This document shows positions 8,639 to 17,885 of a DNA stretch of 64,000 nt, piece after piece (position 1 is the stretch's first letter; the number at the start of each line of letters is the position of its first letter). The notes below the pieces were generated by a model that was not told the origin of the DNA, made no database searches, and was given only the letters and a program-made list of their open reading frames with translations. A program made the translations under genes and the position numbers. This stretch comes from Streptomyces caatingaensis (GTDB taxonomy: Bacteria > Actinomycetota > Actinomycetes > Streptomycetales > Streptomycetaceae), in NCBI RefSeq assembly GCF_001187435.1, contig NZ_LFXA01000002.1:186001-250000 (forward strand), in the 5' to 3' direction.

Positions 8639-8687
8639 CTTGACAGGCTGTTGACCCCCGGCGGCGCTCCCTTGACGGCTCGTTGAC
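8639..8687. promoter_or_regulatory. Paired 17-bp direct repeats, four TTGAC elements
   Basis: CTTGACAGGCTGTTGAC (8639-8655) and CTTGACGGCTCGTTGAC (8671-8687) are near-identical and 32 bp apart. Together they place TTGAC at 8640, 8651, 8672 and 8683, with 11, 21 and 11 bp spacing. The array sits in the 447-bp divergent region between the SAV_915-like gene and the acyl-CoA synthetases. Eleven-base phasing is typical of direct-repeat activators (SARP, PhoP), but the motif matches neither well. Nothing else coding was seen in 8546-8992. Confidence 0.5.
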
Positions 8688-8992
8688 GGCCCCGTGAGGT
8701 GCCGGACGGCGGCGTTCCGGAGCGGTGCGCAGGGGGCTCCCGGACCCCGTCCGTGACCCCGTGCGCCGGGTGTGCGCCCCTGCCGTGCGCCGGGTCCCGC
8801 CTCCACGCTGCCGTACAGGGGCAAAAACTTTGGAAGAATCGCGGCGGGGTCGGACATCCCGTAGCCGCGGTCCTTCGGAAAACCCGTGTTCGCGAGGCGC
8901 GGACACCACTGCCCGGGGCTGGCGGGTCGTCGATCACCGTCGCACGATGCTCATCTGCGACCGACGGCCCACCCGGCAACCTGGAGGCACAC

Positions 8993-10675
8993 GTGACGAC
9001 GAGGCGGACCGTTCGAGGGTGCGAGGAGTTCCGGGCGGCGCGGGATTTCCTGCTGGAGCACCGGGCGGACTACGAGGGCGCCCGCGCCGGCTTCGTCTGG
9101 CCCCGGCCGGAGACGTTCAACTGGGCGCTCGACTGGTTCGATCCGCTCGCGCGCGGCAACGACCGCACCGCCCTGTGGATCGTGGAGGAGGACGGCCGCG
9201 AGGCGAGGTCCACGTTCGACGGCCTGCGCCGCCGCTCCGACCAGGTCGCCCGCTGGCTGCGCGGGCGCGGCGTGGCCGCCGGCGACCGGATCGTCGTCAT
9301 GCTGGGCAACCAGACCGAGCTGTGGGAGACCATGCTCGCCGCGATCAAGCTGCGCGCCGTGGTCATCCCCGCCACCCCGCTGCTCGGCCCCGCCGACCTC
9401 GCCGACCGCGTCGCCCGCGGCCGGGCCCGCCATGTGATCGTCCGGGCGCAGGACACCGGCAAGTTCGCCGAGGTCCCCGGCGCGTACACGCGGATCGCCG
9501 TCGGCGGCGCACCGGCCGGGTGGCTCGCCTACGAGGACAGCGCGGGCGCCGGGGAGGACTTCGTCCCCGACGGCCCCACCCGCGCCGACGACCCGTTGCT
9601 CCTCTACTTCACCTCGGGCACCACCGCCCGGCCCAAGCTCGTCGAGCACACCCATGTCTCCTACCCCGTCGGCCAGTTGACCACCATGTACTGGATCGGG
9701 CTGCGCCCCGGCGACGTGCACCTCAACATCTCCTCGCCCGGCTGGGCCAAGCACGCCTGGTCCAACCTCTTCGCGCCGTGGAACGCCGAGGCGACGGTCT
9801 TCGTGCACAACTACACCCGTTTCGACGCGGTCCGCCTCATGGCCGAGATGGACCGCTGCGGCGTGACGAGCTTCTGCGCCCCGCCCACCGTGTGGCGCAT
9901 GCTCATCCAGGCCGACCTGCGCGCCCTGCGCACCCCGCCGCGCGAGGCGGTCGCCGCGGGCGAGCCCCTCAACCCCGAGGTCATCGAGGCCGTCCGGCGG
10001 GCCTGGGGGGTCACCATCCGCGACGGCTTCGGGCAGACGGAGACCTCCGTCCAGGTCGCCAACCCGCCCGGCGCCCCGCTCAAGTCCGGCTCCATGGGCC
10101 GCCCGAGCCCCGGCTTCGACGTCGTCCTCCTCGACCCGGTGACGGGCGAGCCGGGCGACGAGGGCGAGATCTGCCTCGACCTCGCCACCCGCCCGGTCGG
10201 CCTGATGACCGGCTACGAGGGCGACCCCGAGCGCACCGCCGAGGCGATGGCGGGCGGCTACTACCGCACCGGCGACATCGGTTCACGGGACGAAGAGGGG
10301 TACATCACCTATATCGGGCGCGCGGACGATGTGTTCAAGGCCAGCGACTACAAGATCTCCCCCTTCGAGCTGGAGAGCGCGCTCCTGGAGCACGAGGCCG
10401 TCGCCGAGGCGGCCGTCGTGCCGGCCCCCGACCCGCTGCGGCTCGCCGTCCCCAAGGCGTACGTCGTCCTCGCGGCCGGCTGGGAGCCCGGGCCCGGCAC
10501 CGCGAAGGCGCTCTTCGCCCACTCGCGCGCCGTCCTCGCCCCGTACAAGCGCATCCGCCGGCTGGAGTTCGCCGACCTGCCCAAGACCGTGTCCGGCAAG
10601 ATCCGCCGTATCGAACTGCGCGAGCGCACCGCGCAGGGCGGCGGCACCGAGTTCAGAGAGGAAGACCACCGGTGA
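8993..10675 (+). CDS. AMP-dependent acyl-CoA synthetase (medium-chain/aryl type)
   Basis: A 560-aa adenylate-forming enzyme activating a carboxylic acid to its CoA thioester. The AMP-binding P-loop is [12 protein letters not shown] (T207-T211), followed by the PGWAKHAW and [13 protein letters not shown] regions typical of medium-chain (ACSM-like) synthetases. C-terminal motifs are [34 protein letters not shown] and the catalytic-lysine region [14 protein letters not shown] 8993 is chosen because it follows CTGGAGG; much longer upstream frames have no site. Its last 4 bp overlap the next synthetase, so the two are translationally coupled. Confidence 0.85.
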   Translation: MTTRRTVRGCEEFRAARDFLLEHRADYEGARAGFVWPRPETFNWALDWFDPLARGNDRTALWIVEEDGREARSTFDGLRRRSDQVARWLRGRGVAAGDRIVVMLGNQTELWETMLAAIKLRAVVIPATPLLGPADLADRVARGRARHVIVRAQDTGKFAEVPGAYTRIAVGGAPAGWLAYEDSAGAGEDFVPDGPTRADDPLLLYFTSGTTARPKLVEHTHVSYPVGQLTTMYWIGLRPGDVHLNISSPGWAKHAWSNLFAPWNAEATVFVHNYTRFDAVRLMAEMDRCGVTSFCAPPTVWRMLIQADLRALRTPPREAVAAGEPLNPEVIEAVRRAWGVTIRDGFGQTETSVQVANPPGAPLKSGSMGRPSPGFDVVLLDPVTGEPGDEGEICLDLATRPVGLMTGYEGDPERTAEAMAGGYYRTGDIGSRDEEGYITYIGRADDVFKASDYKISPFELESALLEHEAVAEAAVVPAPDPLRLAVPKAYVVLAAGWEPGPGTAKALFAHSRAVLAPYKRIRRLEFADLPKTVSGKIRRIELRERTAQGGGTEFREEDHR

Positions 10676-12291
10676 GCACACCCTCGTACGCGGGAGGCCC
10701 CACTGACACCCCCCTGCTCGACGAGACCATCGGCGCCAACCTGGCCCGTACCGTCGAGCTCTTCGGCGAACGGGAGGCGCTCGTCGACGTACGGGGCGGA
10801 CGCCGGTGGACGTACGCGGAGTTCGGGCGGGCCGTCGAGGAGGTCGCGCTGGGGCTGCTCGCCAAGGGGGTGGCCCAGGGCGACCGGGTCGGCATCTGGG
10901 CCGTCAACTGCCCGGAGTGGGTGATGGTCCAGTACGCCACCGCCCGCATCGGGGCCGTCATGGTCAACATCAATCCCGCGTACCGCGTCCACGAACTGGC
11001 GTACGTCCTGCGCCAGTCGGGGATCTCCGTCCTCGTCTCCGCCGTCGAGTACAAGACGAGCGACTACCGGCGCATGGTGGAGCAGGTGCGCGGCGAGTGC
11101 CCCGCGCTGCGCGACGTCGTCTACCTCGGCGACCCGACGTGGACCGGGCTCGTCAGGCTCGGGGCCGGCACGCCGCGCGAGCGGCTCGCCGAGCGGGAGG
11201 CGAAGCTGCGCCCCACGGACCCCGTCAACATCCAGTACACCTCCGGCACCACCGGCTTCCCCAAGGGTGCCACCCTCACCCACCGCAACATCCTCAACAA
11301 CGCCTTCTCGGTGGGCGAGTTGCTGGGCTACACCGAGGAGGACCGCATCGCCCTCCCCGTGCCCTTCTACCACTGCTTCGGCATGGTCATGGGCAACCTC
11401 GCGGCCACCTCCCACGGCTCCTGCGTCGTCATCCCCGCCCGCACCTTCGACCCCACCGCCACCCTCCACGCCGTCGAACGCGAGCGCTGCACCTCGCTCT
11501 ACGGCGTCCCCACGATGTTCATCGCCGAGCTCGACCTGCCGGACTTCGCCACCTACGACCTCTCCACGCTGCGCACCGGCATCATGGCGGGCTCGCCGTG
11601 CCCGGCGGACGTGATGAAGCGCGTCGTCGCCGAGATGCACATGGAGGAGGTGGCCATCTGCTACGGCATGACCGAGACCTCCCCCGTCTCCACCCAGACC
11701 CGTCGCGACGACGACCTCGACCGCCGCACCGGCACCGTCGGCCGCGTCCTCCCGCACATCGAGATCAAGGTCGTCGACCCGGACACCGGCGCGACGGTCC
11801 CGCGCGGGCGGACCGGTGAACTGTGCACCCGGGGCTACTCGGTGATGCTCGGCTACTGGGACGAGCCCGAGCGCACGGCGGAGGCCATCGACGCCGACCG
11901 GTGGATGCACACGGGCGACCTCGCGGTCATGGACGAGGACGGCTACGTCCGCATCGTCGGCCGCAGCAAGGACATGATCATCAGGGGCGGGGAGAACGTC
12001 TACCCCCGGGAGATCGAGGAGTTCCTGCACACCCATCCGAAGATCGCCGACGTCCAGGTCATCGGCGTCCCCGACGAGCGCATGGGCGAGGAGATCATGG
12101 CCTGCGTCATCCTCCGCGACCCCGGCGAGCCCCTCACCCGCGACGAACTCGCCCGCTACTGCCGGGGCCGCCTCGCCCACTACAAGGTGCCGTGCTATCT
12201 GCGGATCATGGAGACCTTCCCGATGACGGTCAGCGGGAAGGTGCGCAAGGTGCAGCTGAGGGAGGAGGCGGTGGCGCTGGTCGGGTCGTGA
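10672..12291 (+). CDS. Fatty-acid/AMP-binding acyl-CoA synthetase (FadD-like)
   Basis: A 539-aa second adenylating enzyme starting GTG inside a GTGA overlap with the preceding gene. Motifs are [16 protein letters not shown] (from Y189), [46 protein letters not shown] and [11 protein letters not shown] at the end. It resembles the acyl-CoA synthetases written as FadD in actinobacteria. A coupled pair from different ACS subfamilies suggests one degradation or lipid pathway acting on related acids; no dehydrogenase or thiolase lies nearby to say which. Confidence 0.87.
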   Translation: MSTPSYAGGPTDTPLLDETIGANLARTVELFGEREALVDVRGGRRWTYAEFGRAVEEVALGLLAKGVAQGDRVGIWAVNCPEWVMVQYATARIGAVMVNINPAYRVHELAYVLRQSGISVLVSAVEYKTSDYRRMVEQVRGECPALRDVVYLGDPTWTGLVRLGAGTPRERLAEREAKLRPTDPVNIQYTSGTTGFPKGATLTHRNILNNAFSVGELLGYTEEDRIALPVPFYHCFGMVMGNLAATSHGSCVVIPARTFDPTATLHAVERERCTSLYGVPTMFIAELDLPDFATYDLSTLRTGIMAGSPCPADVMKRVVAEMHMEEVAICYGMTETSPVSTQTRRDDDLDRRTGTVGRVLPHIEIKVVDPDTGATVPRGRTGELCTRGYSVMLGYWDEPERTAEAIDADRWMHTGDLAVMDEDGYVRIVGRSKDMIIRGGENVYPREIEEFLHTHPKIADVQVIGVPDERMGEEIMACVILRDPGEPLTRDELARYCRGRLAHYKVPCYLRIMETFPMTVSGKVRKVQLREEAVALVGS

Positions 12292-12292
12292 G

Positions 12293-12349
12293 TCAACCGG
12301 CCGTGCGGACGAGCGTCTTGCCGGTGGTGCGCCCCCGGAGCACGCCCAG
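12293..12349 (-). pseudogene. Possible C-terminal remnant of a zinc-type/NADP oxidoreductase
   Basis: The minus strand reads LGVLRGRTTGKTLVRTAG then stop, directly after an in-frame TAG. This resembles the last strand of MDR-type NADP-dependent oxidoreductases, which often end in GK-x-LVR. Nothing upstream in 12350-12515 continues the homology, so if real it is only a scar left after deletion. Evidence is a short motif only. Confidence 0.25.
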
Positions 12350-12515
12350 CTACGTGACGACGCCGGAACCGGCGGGCAGCGGGGCGGTGCGGGCGCTGAT
12401 CCGCGAACTGCGGGCGGGGGCGGGGGCGGGCGCACCGCCGCCCGTATCCGCTCCGGACGCCGGGGCGGCCCGTTCCGGAGGGCCGTGAACCGGCCGGCGC
12501 CGCACGGCCGTCGCG

Positions 12516-13652
12516 TCAGAAAAGTCCCGCCAGGAAGGCTCGGGGGTCCTGCCCGTCCCGCACGGTCACCCACACCGTCGTCCCCGTCCGGCTGCGGACA
12601 CCGGCCCCGACCGCCGGCGGTCCGGCCCCGTCGCCGTACAGGACCCCCGCCGTCTCGACCGGTCGGGCCCCCCGGGGCCGGGCCGCGCCGGGGGCCCGGC
12701 TCCCGGCCCGGGGCGACGGGGGCCGCTCGACGGCGGGCCCGCCGCGCGGCCGGCCGCGCGGCGGCGGAGCGGTGGCCCGGTCCACGGCCGGATCGCCCGT
12801 CAGGAGGCCCGACCAGGCCGCAAGGAGGGAGCTCAGCTCGGCGGGGGTGCAGCCCGCCAGCAGGCGGAAGTCCCGGTTCAGATGCGACTGGTCGGCGAAA
12901 CCGCAGGCCACGGCCGCGTCCGCCCAGCTGAGGTGCCCCGCGTCGGTCGCGAAGGACAGCGTCCGCTGCAGTCGCGCGATCCGGCCCACCATCTTGGGCG
13001 ACAGACCGATCTCCTGGCGGAACCGGGCGTTCAAGTGCTGGCGTGACCAGCCCACTTCGTCCGCCAGCGCGCCGATCCGCACGTCCCCCGACAGACCCGT
13101 CAGCCGTTGCCAGGCCCGCCTGAGCGGCGACGCGAGATCCGGGCCCGCGGTCATGCGGGTGAGCAGGAAGTCGTCCAGCAGCCGGAACCGGGCGGGCCAG
13201 CCGGGCGCCTCCGCCAGCCGTTCGGTCAGCCGCCTCGCCTCGGCGCCCATGGGGTCCTCGAGGCGGAAGGTCGCGTTCGTCAGCTCGTGCAGCGGCATGC
13301 CGAGCAGCGCGCGGGCGCCCGGCGGCGTCAGCTGCACCGTCATGCCGTACGTCCGCCCGCTCTGCTCGATCAGCATCGGCCGATCGCTCAGCCCCGTGAC
13401 CAGCGAGCCCGTCGGGAGCCGGGTGAGCGGCCGGCCGGCAACGGCCACCTGACGCTCCGCCGCCTCGAAGTCGATCACGAGCACCACGGAGACCAGCGCC
13501 ATCATCCGCCGCGTCAACGGCCGCACCGGCGTCCAGTCCTGGCCCGTGTACGTCAGCACGAGGCCGGCGAGACGGGGGTCGGGGGCGCGGTGGGGGAACT
13601 CGAAGGACTCGGACGTCCGAATGCCGACCGCGGCCGCCTGGTCCATCCGCAT
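12516..13652 (-). CDS. AraC-family regulator, paralogue 1, with C-terminal extension
   Basis: A 378-aa regulator. Residues ~20-180 form an N-terminal sensor (RLAGLVLTYTGQDW, MTVQLTPPGARALLGMPLHEL). The AraC/XylS double helix-turn-helix follows: IGALADEVGWSRQHLNARF and ADAAVACGFADQSHLNRDFR. After LTGDP there is a ~100-residue proline/arginine-rich tail ending GTTVWVTVRDGQDPRAFLAG, which could be the start of a lost VOC domain (weak inference). ATG 13652 follows GGGGAGGAAGCG. It is strongly similar along its length, except the tail, to the AraC gene at 15369-16301. A TAGAAT -10-like element lies at 13703-13708 (minus strand). Confidence 0.85.
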   Translation of the reverse strand: MRMDQAAAVGIRTSESFEFPHRAPDPRLAGLVLTYTGQDWTPVRPLTRRMMALVSVVLVIDFEAAERQVAVAGRPLTRLPTGSLVTGLSDRPMLIEQSGRTYGMTVQLTPPGARALLGMPLHELTNATFRLEDPMGAEARRLTERLAEAPGWPARFRLLDDFLLTRMTAGPDLASPLRRAWQRLTGLSGDVRIGALADEVGWSRQHLNARFRQEIGLSPKMVGRIARLQRTLSFATDAGHLSWADAAVACGFADQSHLNRDFRLLAGCTPAELSSLLAAWSGLLTGDPAVDRATAPPPRGRPRGGPAVERPPSPRAGSRAPGAARPRGARPVETAGVLYGDGAGPPAVGAGVRSRTGTTVWVTVRDGQDPRAFLAGLF

Positions 13653-13754
13653 CGCTTCCTCCCCGAAGCACAGAACGGAGCACACCGTGGGCGCGTGTCC
13701 CGATTCTATGTTCTGCCCGTCCCGCCCCCGCGGTCCGGGAACGTCGGACCCCCG

Positions 13755-14190
13755 TGGGCCGCTCCTGCCGCTCCAGCAGCCCCCGCACGGCCTCGGGCGC
13801 ACAGAGCGCCCGCTCGTCGCCCGGAGCGGGCAACAGCCGGTGCGCGCCCGGGGGTTCATGACGGGCGGGCGGGGGAGTGGTGAGGTAGTTGGTGTGGTCG
13901 GTGCCGAGGCATTGGGTGCCGGGGACGTTCCAGGCGCGGGCCGTGTCCGGGGGGACGAGGACGCTGTAGCGGTCCTGGCGGCGGGAGACGATGACGGCCG
14001 TCGTGATGCCCGCGGCGCGGAAATGCTCCTCGACGGCGTCGCGGTGACGAGGCCCGGTGATCCCGTTCTCGATCACGGCTGCCGGGATGTGGACCGCGTC
14101 GAAGGGGACCCCGGCGCGGAGTGTGGCGGGCAGTCCCCTGGCCCACGCCTCACGGGCGACGCGGGGGTGTGGCTCGCGGGAGACGGGCCA
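13755..14190 (-). pseudogene. Degraded Streptomyces hypothetical gene usually paired with an XRE regulator
   Basis: The minus strand reads EAWARGLPATLRAGVPFDAV, then VEEHFRAAGITTAVIVSRRQ and TARAWNVPGTQCLGTDHTNY. This is the pattern of a ~140-170-aa hypothetical protein that I recall beside XRE/TPR regulators in Streptomyces. It has no in-frame start; its frame runs on from the preceding regulator and continues without stop into the AraC gene. Start and stop both appear lost, so it is called degenerate. Confidence 0.5.
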
Positions 14191-15200
14191 GAGGGCGGCC
14201 TTGGGCGGTGGGGTGGGTGGGCTCTTCGATGCCGTCTCCTCGAGGACGATGCGGCGGGCGTGGCCGTTGTACATGACGGTGTCCGGTGCCGCTTCGTGGG
14301 CCTTGGCCAGGGTGGCGAGAGCGGCGTCGGGCTGGCCGTCGAGATGGTAGCCGCGGGCCTCCTCGACGCGGTGCCGCGCCCGGCGCGGCCGCGAGGGGAT
14401 GGTGTGGGCGTCGGCCGCCGCGGCCTGCCGTACGGACTCGCCGCCCGCGTGCAACTCGACGGCGACGGTGACGGCGTGGGCCGACATCACCGCTCGCGAG
14501 AAGGACGTGACCGGGTGGTAGTAGTGCGGCGGGAGCGATTCGGCGAGCGCGTGGGCCTTCTCCCACCAGCCCCACGCCGTACCGGACTCGCCGCGCCGCC
14601 GTGTACGCGGCCTCGAACTGCAGGGCCCCGACGACGGCCCGGACGTCGTCGCCCGCGTCGGGCACCAGCGGTTCCAGAAAGGCGAGCGTGCCGTGGTCGA
14701 CGGAGTCGGCGGCGTCGAAGTGGGCGTGGCCGGAGTCGCGGTGGGCCTGCACCGTCAGCCAGGCGGCGACGCCGATGGCGTGCGGGTCCTCGGACTCCTG
14801 CGCGGCGACCATCCCGCGGTCCGCGACCCGCCACAGCAGGGCGGGGCCGGGCTGGTAGGCCGCGAAGAACTGGGCCAGGGAGTAGACCTCGGACAGGAGC
14901 CCCTCCAGTCTCCGCCGGTCCGCCGCCGACCCGGCCCGCCGCACGGCGAGTCGGGCGTCCCGGATGAGGCCGGGCAGCAGCCCGCCGAGGACGTCGCGGT
15001 GGCGCGCGGCCGAATGCCGGGCGGCCCACGCCCGGTCGAGGCGACCCCGCAGCTCCTCCGCCGACGGCGCCTCGCCGTCCCCCGCGACCGGATAGGCGTT
15101 TGACGGCCTCCTGCACCGCCGGGAGCAGAACGGCCGCCGCCGCGCGGTCGGCGTTCCAAAGGCCAACGGGGTTGGCCCTCCGCCGGGTTGGGCCCGCCCG
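14190..15200 (-). pseudogene. Frameshifted regulator C-terminal domain (XRE/TPR type)
   Basis: A helical sensor domain can be read only by joining three frames: NADRAAAAVLLPAVQEAVKR, then a shift near 15105 into RLDRAWAARHSAARHRDVL and EVYSLAQFFAAYQPGPALLW, then a one-base deletion near 14597 into WGWWEKAHALAESLPPHYYH and AHEAAPDTVMYNGHARRIVL. This is the C-terminal half of a Streptomyces XRE-type regulator; no helix-turn-helix is visible at the N-terminus. Two frameshifts plus a missing head indicate decay, though sequencing error could explain single shifts. It lies between two AraC paralogues. Confidence 0.6.
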
Positions 15201-15368
15201 TTCAGCCCGCCGGGCACGTCCGCCCGTACGGCAGCCCCGGCGCACAGCGCCGCCGGTCCTCCCGGGACAGGGGCCGGAGCCGGCCGGCGCGCAGGTGGAG
15301 CGGCGGGGGCCGGGGGCGATGGCCGGGAGGGCGGCGGGAGGGAGCCGGGGTGGTGTCGGGCGGTCTCG

Positions 15369-16301
15369 TCACCGGCCGCTCCGCTCCTCGCCGTCACCCT
15401 CGTCGATGCGTCGCAGGAGCGGCTTGTGGGTCATGAGGGGGTTGCCGGTGAGGAGGCCGCTCCAGTCGGTCAGGAGGGCGGGGAGCTGGGTGGGGGTGAT
15501 GCCGGCGAGCATGCGGAAGTCGCGGTTGAGGTGCGGCTGGTCGGTGAAGCCGCAGGCCGCGGCGGCGTCGGCCCAGGAGGGGCGGAGCAGGGTGTCGCTC
15601 ATGAAGGAGAGGGTCTTCTGGAGGCGGGCTATGCGGCCCACCGTCTTCGGCGACAAGCCGATCTCGCGGCCGAAGCGGGCGTTCAAGTGCTGGCGGGACC
15701 AGCCGACTTCGTCCGCGAGCGTGCCGATCCGCACGTCGCCCGAGAGGGCGATGAGGCGCTGCCAGGCGCGCAGGACGGGTGCGGGCAGCGGCGGTCCCGC
15801 GCCGATCCGGGAGATCAGGTAGCTGTCCATGAGGCGGAAGCGGGCGGGCCAGTCGGGCGCCTCGGCGAGGCGGTCGGCGAGGCGCCGGGCGCCGATGCCC
15901 CACAGCTCGTCGAGGCCGAAGGCCGTGTTCGTGAGGTCGTGGAGCGGCATGCCGAACAGGGCGCGGGCACCGGGCGGGGTCAGCTGCACGGTCATGCCGA
16001 ACGCCCGGCCCGTCTGCTCGACGATCATCGGCCGGTCGGACAGCCCGGCGACGAGGGAGGAGGTCGGCAGCCCGGCGGGCGGGTACGGGCCGGTGGCCGT
16101 CCGCCGGGCCGGCGACTCGAAGTCGATCGTGAGGCCGACGGACGCCTGGGCCATCACGCGCCGCCGGAGCGGACGGGCGAGCGTCCAGTCCTCGCCCGTG
16201 TACATGAGGACGAGGCCGGCGAGGCGCGGATGGGGCGCGCTGTAGGCGATTTCGGCGGGCTCGGAGGCCCGCAGGTGGAGGAGGGTCGCCCGCTGTGTCA
16301 C
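15369..16301 (-). CDS. AraC-family regulator, paralogue 2
   Basis: A 310-aa regulator closely related to the gene at 12516-13652: the sensor motif HPRLAGLVLMYTGEDWTLAR, the shared MTVQLTPPGARALFGMPLHD and the HTH pair IGTLADEVGWSRQHLNARFG and ADAAAACGFTDQPHLNRDFR. It ends soon after LLTGNP, without the long tail of paralogue 1. GTG 16301 is chosen after GAGGGGAGCG; a longer frame from 16349 would start inside the promoter. A TAGGAT -10-like hexamer at 16333-16338 (minus strand) matches the context of the element before paralogue 1. Confidence 0.87.
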   Translation of the reverse strand: MTQRATLLHLRASEPAEIAYSAPHPRLAGLVLMYTGEDWTLARPLRRRVMAQASVGLTIDFESPARRTATGPYPPAGLPTSSLVAGLSDRPMIVEQTGRAFGMTVQLTPPGARALFGMPLHDLTNTAFGLDELWGIGARRLADRLAEAPDWPARFRLMDSYLISRIGAGPPLPAPVLRAWQRLIALSGDVRIGTLADEVGWSRQHLNARFGREIGLSPKTVGRIARLQKTLSFMSDTLLRPSWADAAAACGFTDQPHLNRDFRMLAGITPTQLPALLTDWSGLLTGNPLMTHKPLLRRIDEGDGEERSGR

Positions 16302-16548
16302 ACCGCTCCCCTCGGAGGTACCGGTTTCACCGATCCTACATTTTTCCAATCCCCGCCCGACCGCGCGCGGTTAACGTCGTCCCGACCCGTCGCCGTACCG
16401 GTGGCCGGGACGCGGGCGGCGTCCGGCGTCCGGCGGCGCGGGCCAGTGGGGTCACGTCGTGGACCGCCTCTACGGGGGTGAGGTGGTCCACGCCGCCCGC
16501 CGGCCGCCCGTGAGGAGGGGGCACGGGCGGCCCTGGGATGATGAGGCG

Positions 16549-17691
16549 GTGAGTACAGAACAGACCGTGCGATGGCGTGACGATTCGGGAGAGGAGCGCC
16601 GGGCCCGCTGGCGATCGGAGAACGGCGCGCCGCCGCCGGAGCGCGTGGTGGTCGCCGACGACCGCATGAACGCCGACACGGCGTTCCGCCTCGCCTGCGA
16701 GGGAACGTCCCTGCTGTGGAACGGCGACTTCCACAACGCGCGTCAGCTGCTCGCGGCCATGGCACGGCGCGTCGACCGGAAGCCGCCCAGGCCGGGCGCC
16801 ACCCCGACGGAGACCTTCCACCGGTACCGGCAGGCGCAGTCGCGGCGCACCCGGATCCTGGGCATGCTGCTGGTGCCCTTCGAGCCGGGGCACGTCGTGC
16901 CGCTGCGCCGCGCGCCGGACGTCCGGGCGGCGTGCGAGCAGGCCTACGGCCCGGCGACGGAGCCGTACGTGGTGTCGCTGCGGGAGCTGCAGGGCGTCAT
17001 CGGCGCCGGCGAGTGGCGCCGCAAGGGGCTGTACGTGCCCGCCCTGGGGGAGTCGATCACGCCGCACTACGGGGTGTTCTCGCCGGTGCGGGGCGAGTAC
17101 GTCGACCTGGTGGCGCAGGCGCCGCTGCCGCCCGGCGACCGGGCGTTCGACATCGGTACGGGTACGGGTGTGCTCGCCGCGGTGCTGGCGCGCCGCGGTG
17201 TCCCGCGGGTGGTGGCGACCGACCAGGACCCGCGGGCCATCGCCTGCGCGCGGGAGAACCTCGGCCGGCTCGGGCTCTCCGGTGCCGTCACCGTCGAGGA
17301 GACGGATCTGTTCCCGGAGGGGCGGGCCTCCCTGGTGGTGTGCAACCCGCCGTGGCTGCCGGGCCGTCCGCGGACGTCGCTGGAGTACGCGGTGTACGAC
17401 CCGGGCAGCCGCATGCTGCGGGAGTTCGTCGGCGGACTGTCCCGGCACCTCGAACCCGGCGGCGAGGGCTGGCTGATCATCTCCGACCTGGCCGAACGGC
17501 TGGGGCTGCGCGGCCGGGACGAGCTGCCGGAGCTGTTCGAGGAGGCCGGGCTGAGCGTCGCCGGGCGCCTGGACACGCGGCCGCGGCACTCCCGCCCCCA
17601 GGACCGCAGCGATCCGCTGTACGCCGAGCGCGCCGCCGAGGTGACCTCGCTGTGGCGGCTGACGGCGGGCGGTGACGCCCGGGCGGAGTGA
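16549..17691 (+). CDS. SAM-dependent methyltransferase with HemK-like NPPW motif
   Basis: A 380-aa class I methyltransferase. The N-terminal ~180 residues are a less conserved helper domain. The SAM-binding motif is FDIGTGTGVLAAVLARRG (D201 onward), then ATDQDPRAIACAREN, and the catalytic-type motif CNPPWLPG (N266). NPPY/W motifs mark enzymes methylating planar nitrogen, such as HemK/PrmC glutamine or N6-adenine methyltransferases; the true substrate is unknown. GTG 16549 is chosen over ATG 16459 because the segment between is poorly protein-like, but neither has a strong ribosome site. It converges with tcmR across a GC-only repeat. Confidence 0.75.
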   Translation: MSTEQTVRWRDDSGEERRARWRSENGAPPPERVVVADDRMNADTAFRLACEGTSLLWNGDFHNARQLLAAMARRVDRKPPRPGATPTETFHRYRQAQSRRTRILGMLLVPFEPGHVVPLRRAPDVRAACEQAYGPATEPYVVSLRELQGVIGAGEWRRKGLYVPALGESITPHYGVFSPVRGEYVDLVAQAPLPPGDRAFDIGTGTGVLAAVLARRGVPRVVATDQDPRAIACARENLGRLGLSGAVTVEETDLFPEGRASLVVCNPPWLPGRPRTSLEYAVYDPGSRMLREFVGGLSRHLEPGGEGWLIISDLAERLGLRGRDELPELFEEAGLSVAGRLDTRPRHSRPQDRSDPLYAERAAEVTSLWRLTAGGDARAE

Positions 17692-17711
17692 ACCGGGGGC
17701 CCGGCCGTGAT

Positions 17712-17741
17712 GGCGGGGCCCTGCCCAAGCCGGGCCCCGCC
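17712..17741 (+). terminator. Hairpin after the methyltransferase gene
   Basis: Perfect 10-bp arms, GGCGGGGCCC and its complement, with a 10-base loop, 20 bp after the stop. The right arm is the first unit of the following tandem repeat. Confidence 0.55.
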
Positions 17742-17870
17742 CGCCGGGCCCCGCCCCCGCCGGGCCCCGCCCCCGCCGGGCCCCGCCCGAGCCGGGCCCC
17801 GCCCGCCGGGCCCCGCCCCCGCCGGGCCCCGCCCCCGCCGGGCCCCGCCCCCGCCGGGCCCCGCCCGAGC
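17731..17870. repeat. GC-only tandem repeat (14/16-bp units)
   Basis: Nine units beginning CGGGCCCCGCCC follow without gaps, with lengths 14,16,16,16 then 14,16,16,16,16. The last unit of each group ends GAGC rather than CCGC, so there is a higher-order duplication. Each unit contains the palindrome GGGCCC. It fills the space between the convergent methyltransferase and tcmR genes and may act as a two-way transcription barrier; that role is inferred. Confidence 0.85.
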
Positions 17871-17885
17871 CGCCGTCGGCCGGCG

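Noticed and set aside
8699..8992. 98-residue N-terminal extension of the first acyl-CoA synthetase
   Set aside because: It covers the promoter region and lacks a ribosome site; GTG 8993 follows a clear GGAGG.
8725..10671. N-terminal extension of the second acyl-CoA synthetase to 1188 residues
   Set aside because: The extra ~650 residues are an Arg/Pro-rich shadow of the first synthetase; the real start is the GTG at 10672.
12292..12515. A small plus-strand gene ending at 12488
   Set aside because: The frame is Ala/Gly/Pro-rich with no ribosome site or family pattern.
10348..14490. 1380-codon open frame on the minus strand
   Set aside because: It runs antisense through an acyl-CoA synthetase gene and through the AraC gene in the wrong frame; only its first part carries the decayed regulator sequence. 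Long open frames are expected in DNA of this GC.
17731..17870. Coding sequence through the GGGCCCCGCC repeat
   Set aside because: Frames through it translate as simple Gly/Pro/Ala/Arg repeats and would extend into tcmR antisense.
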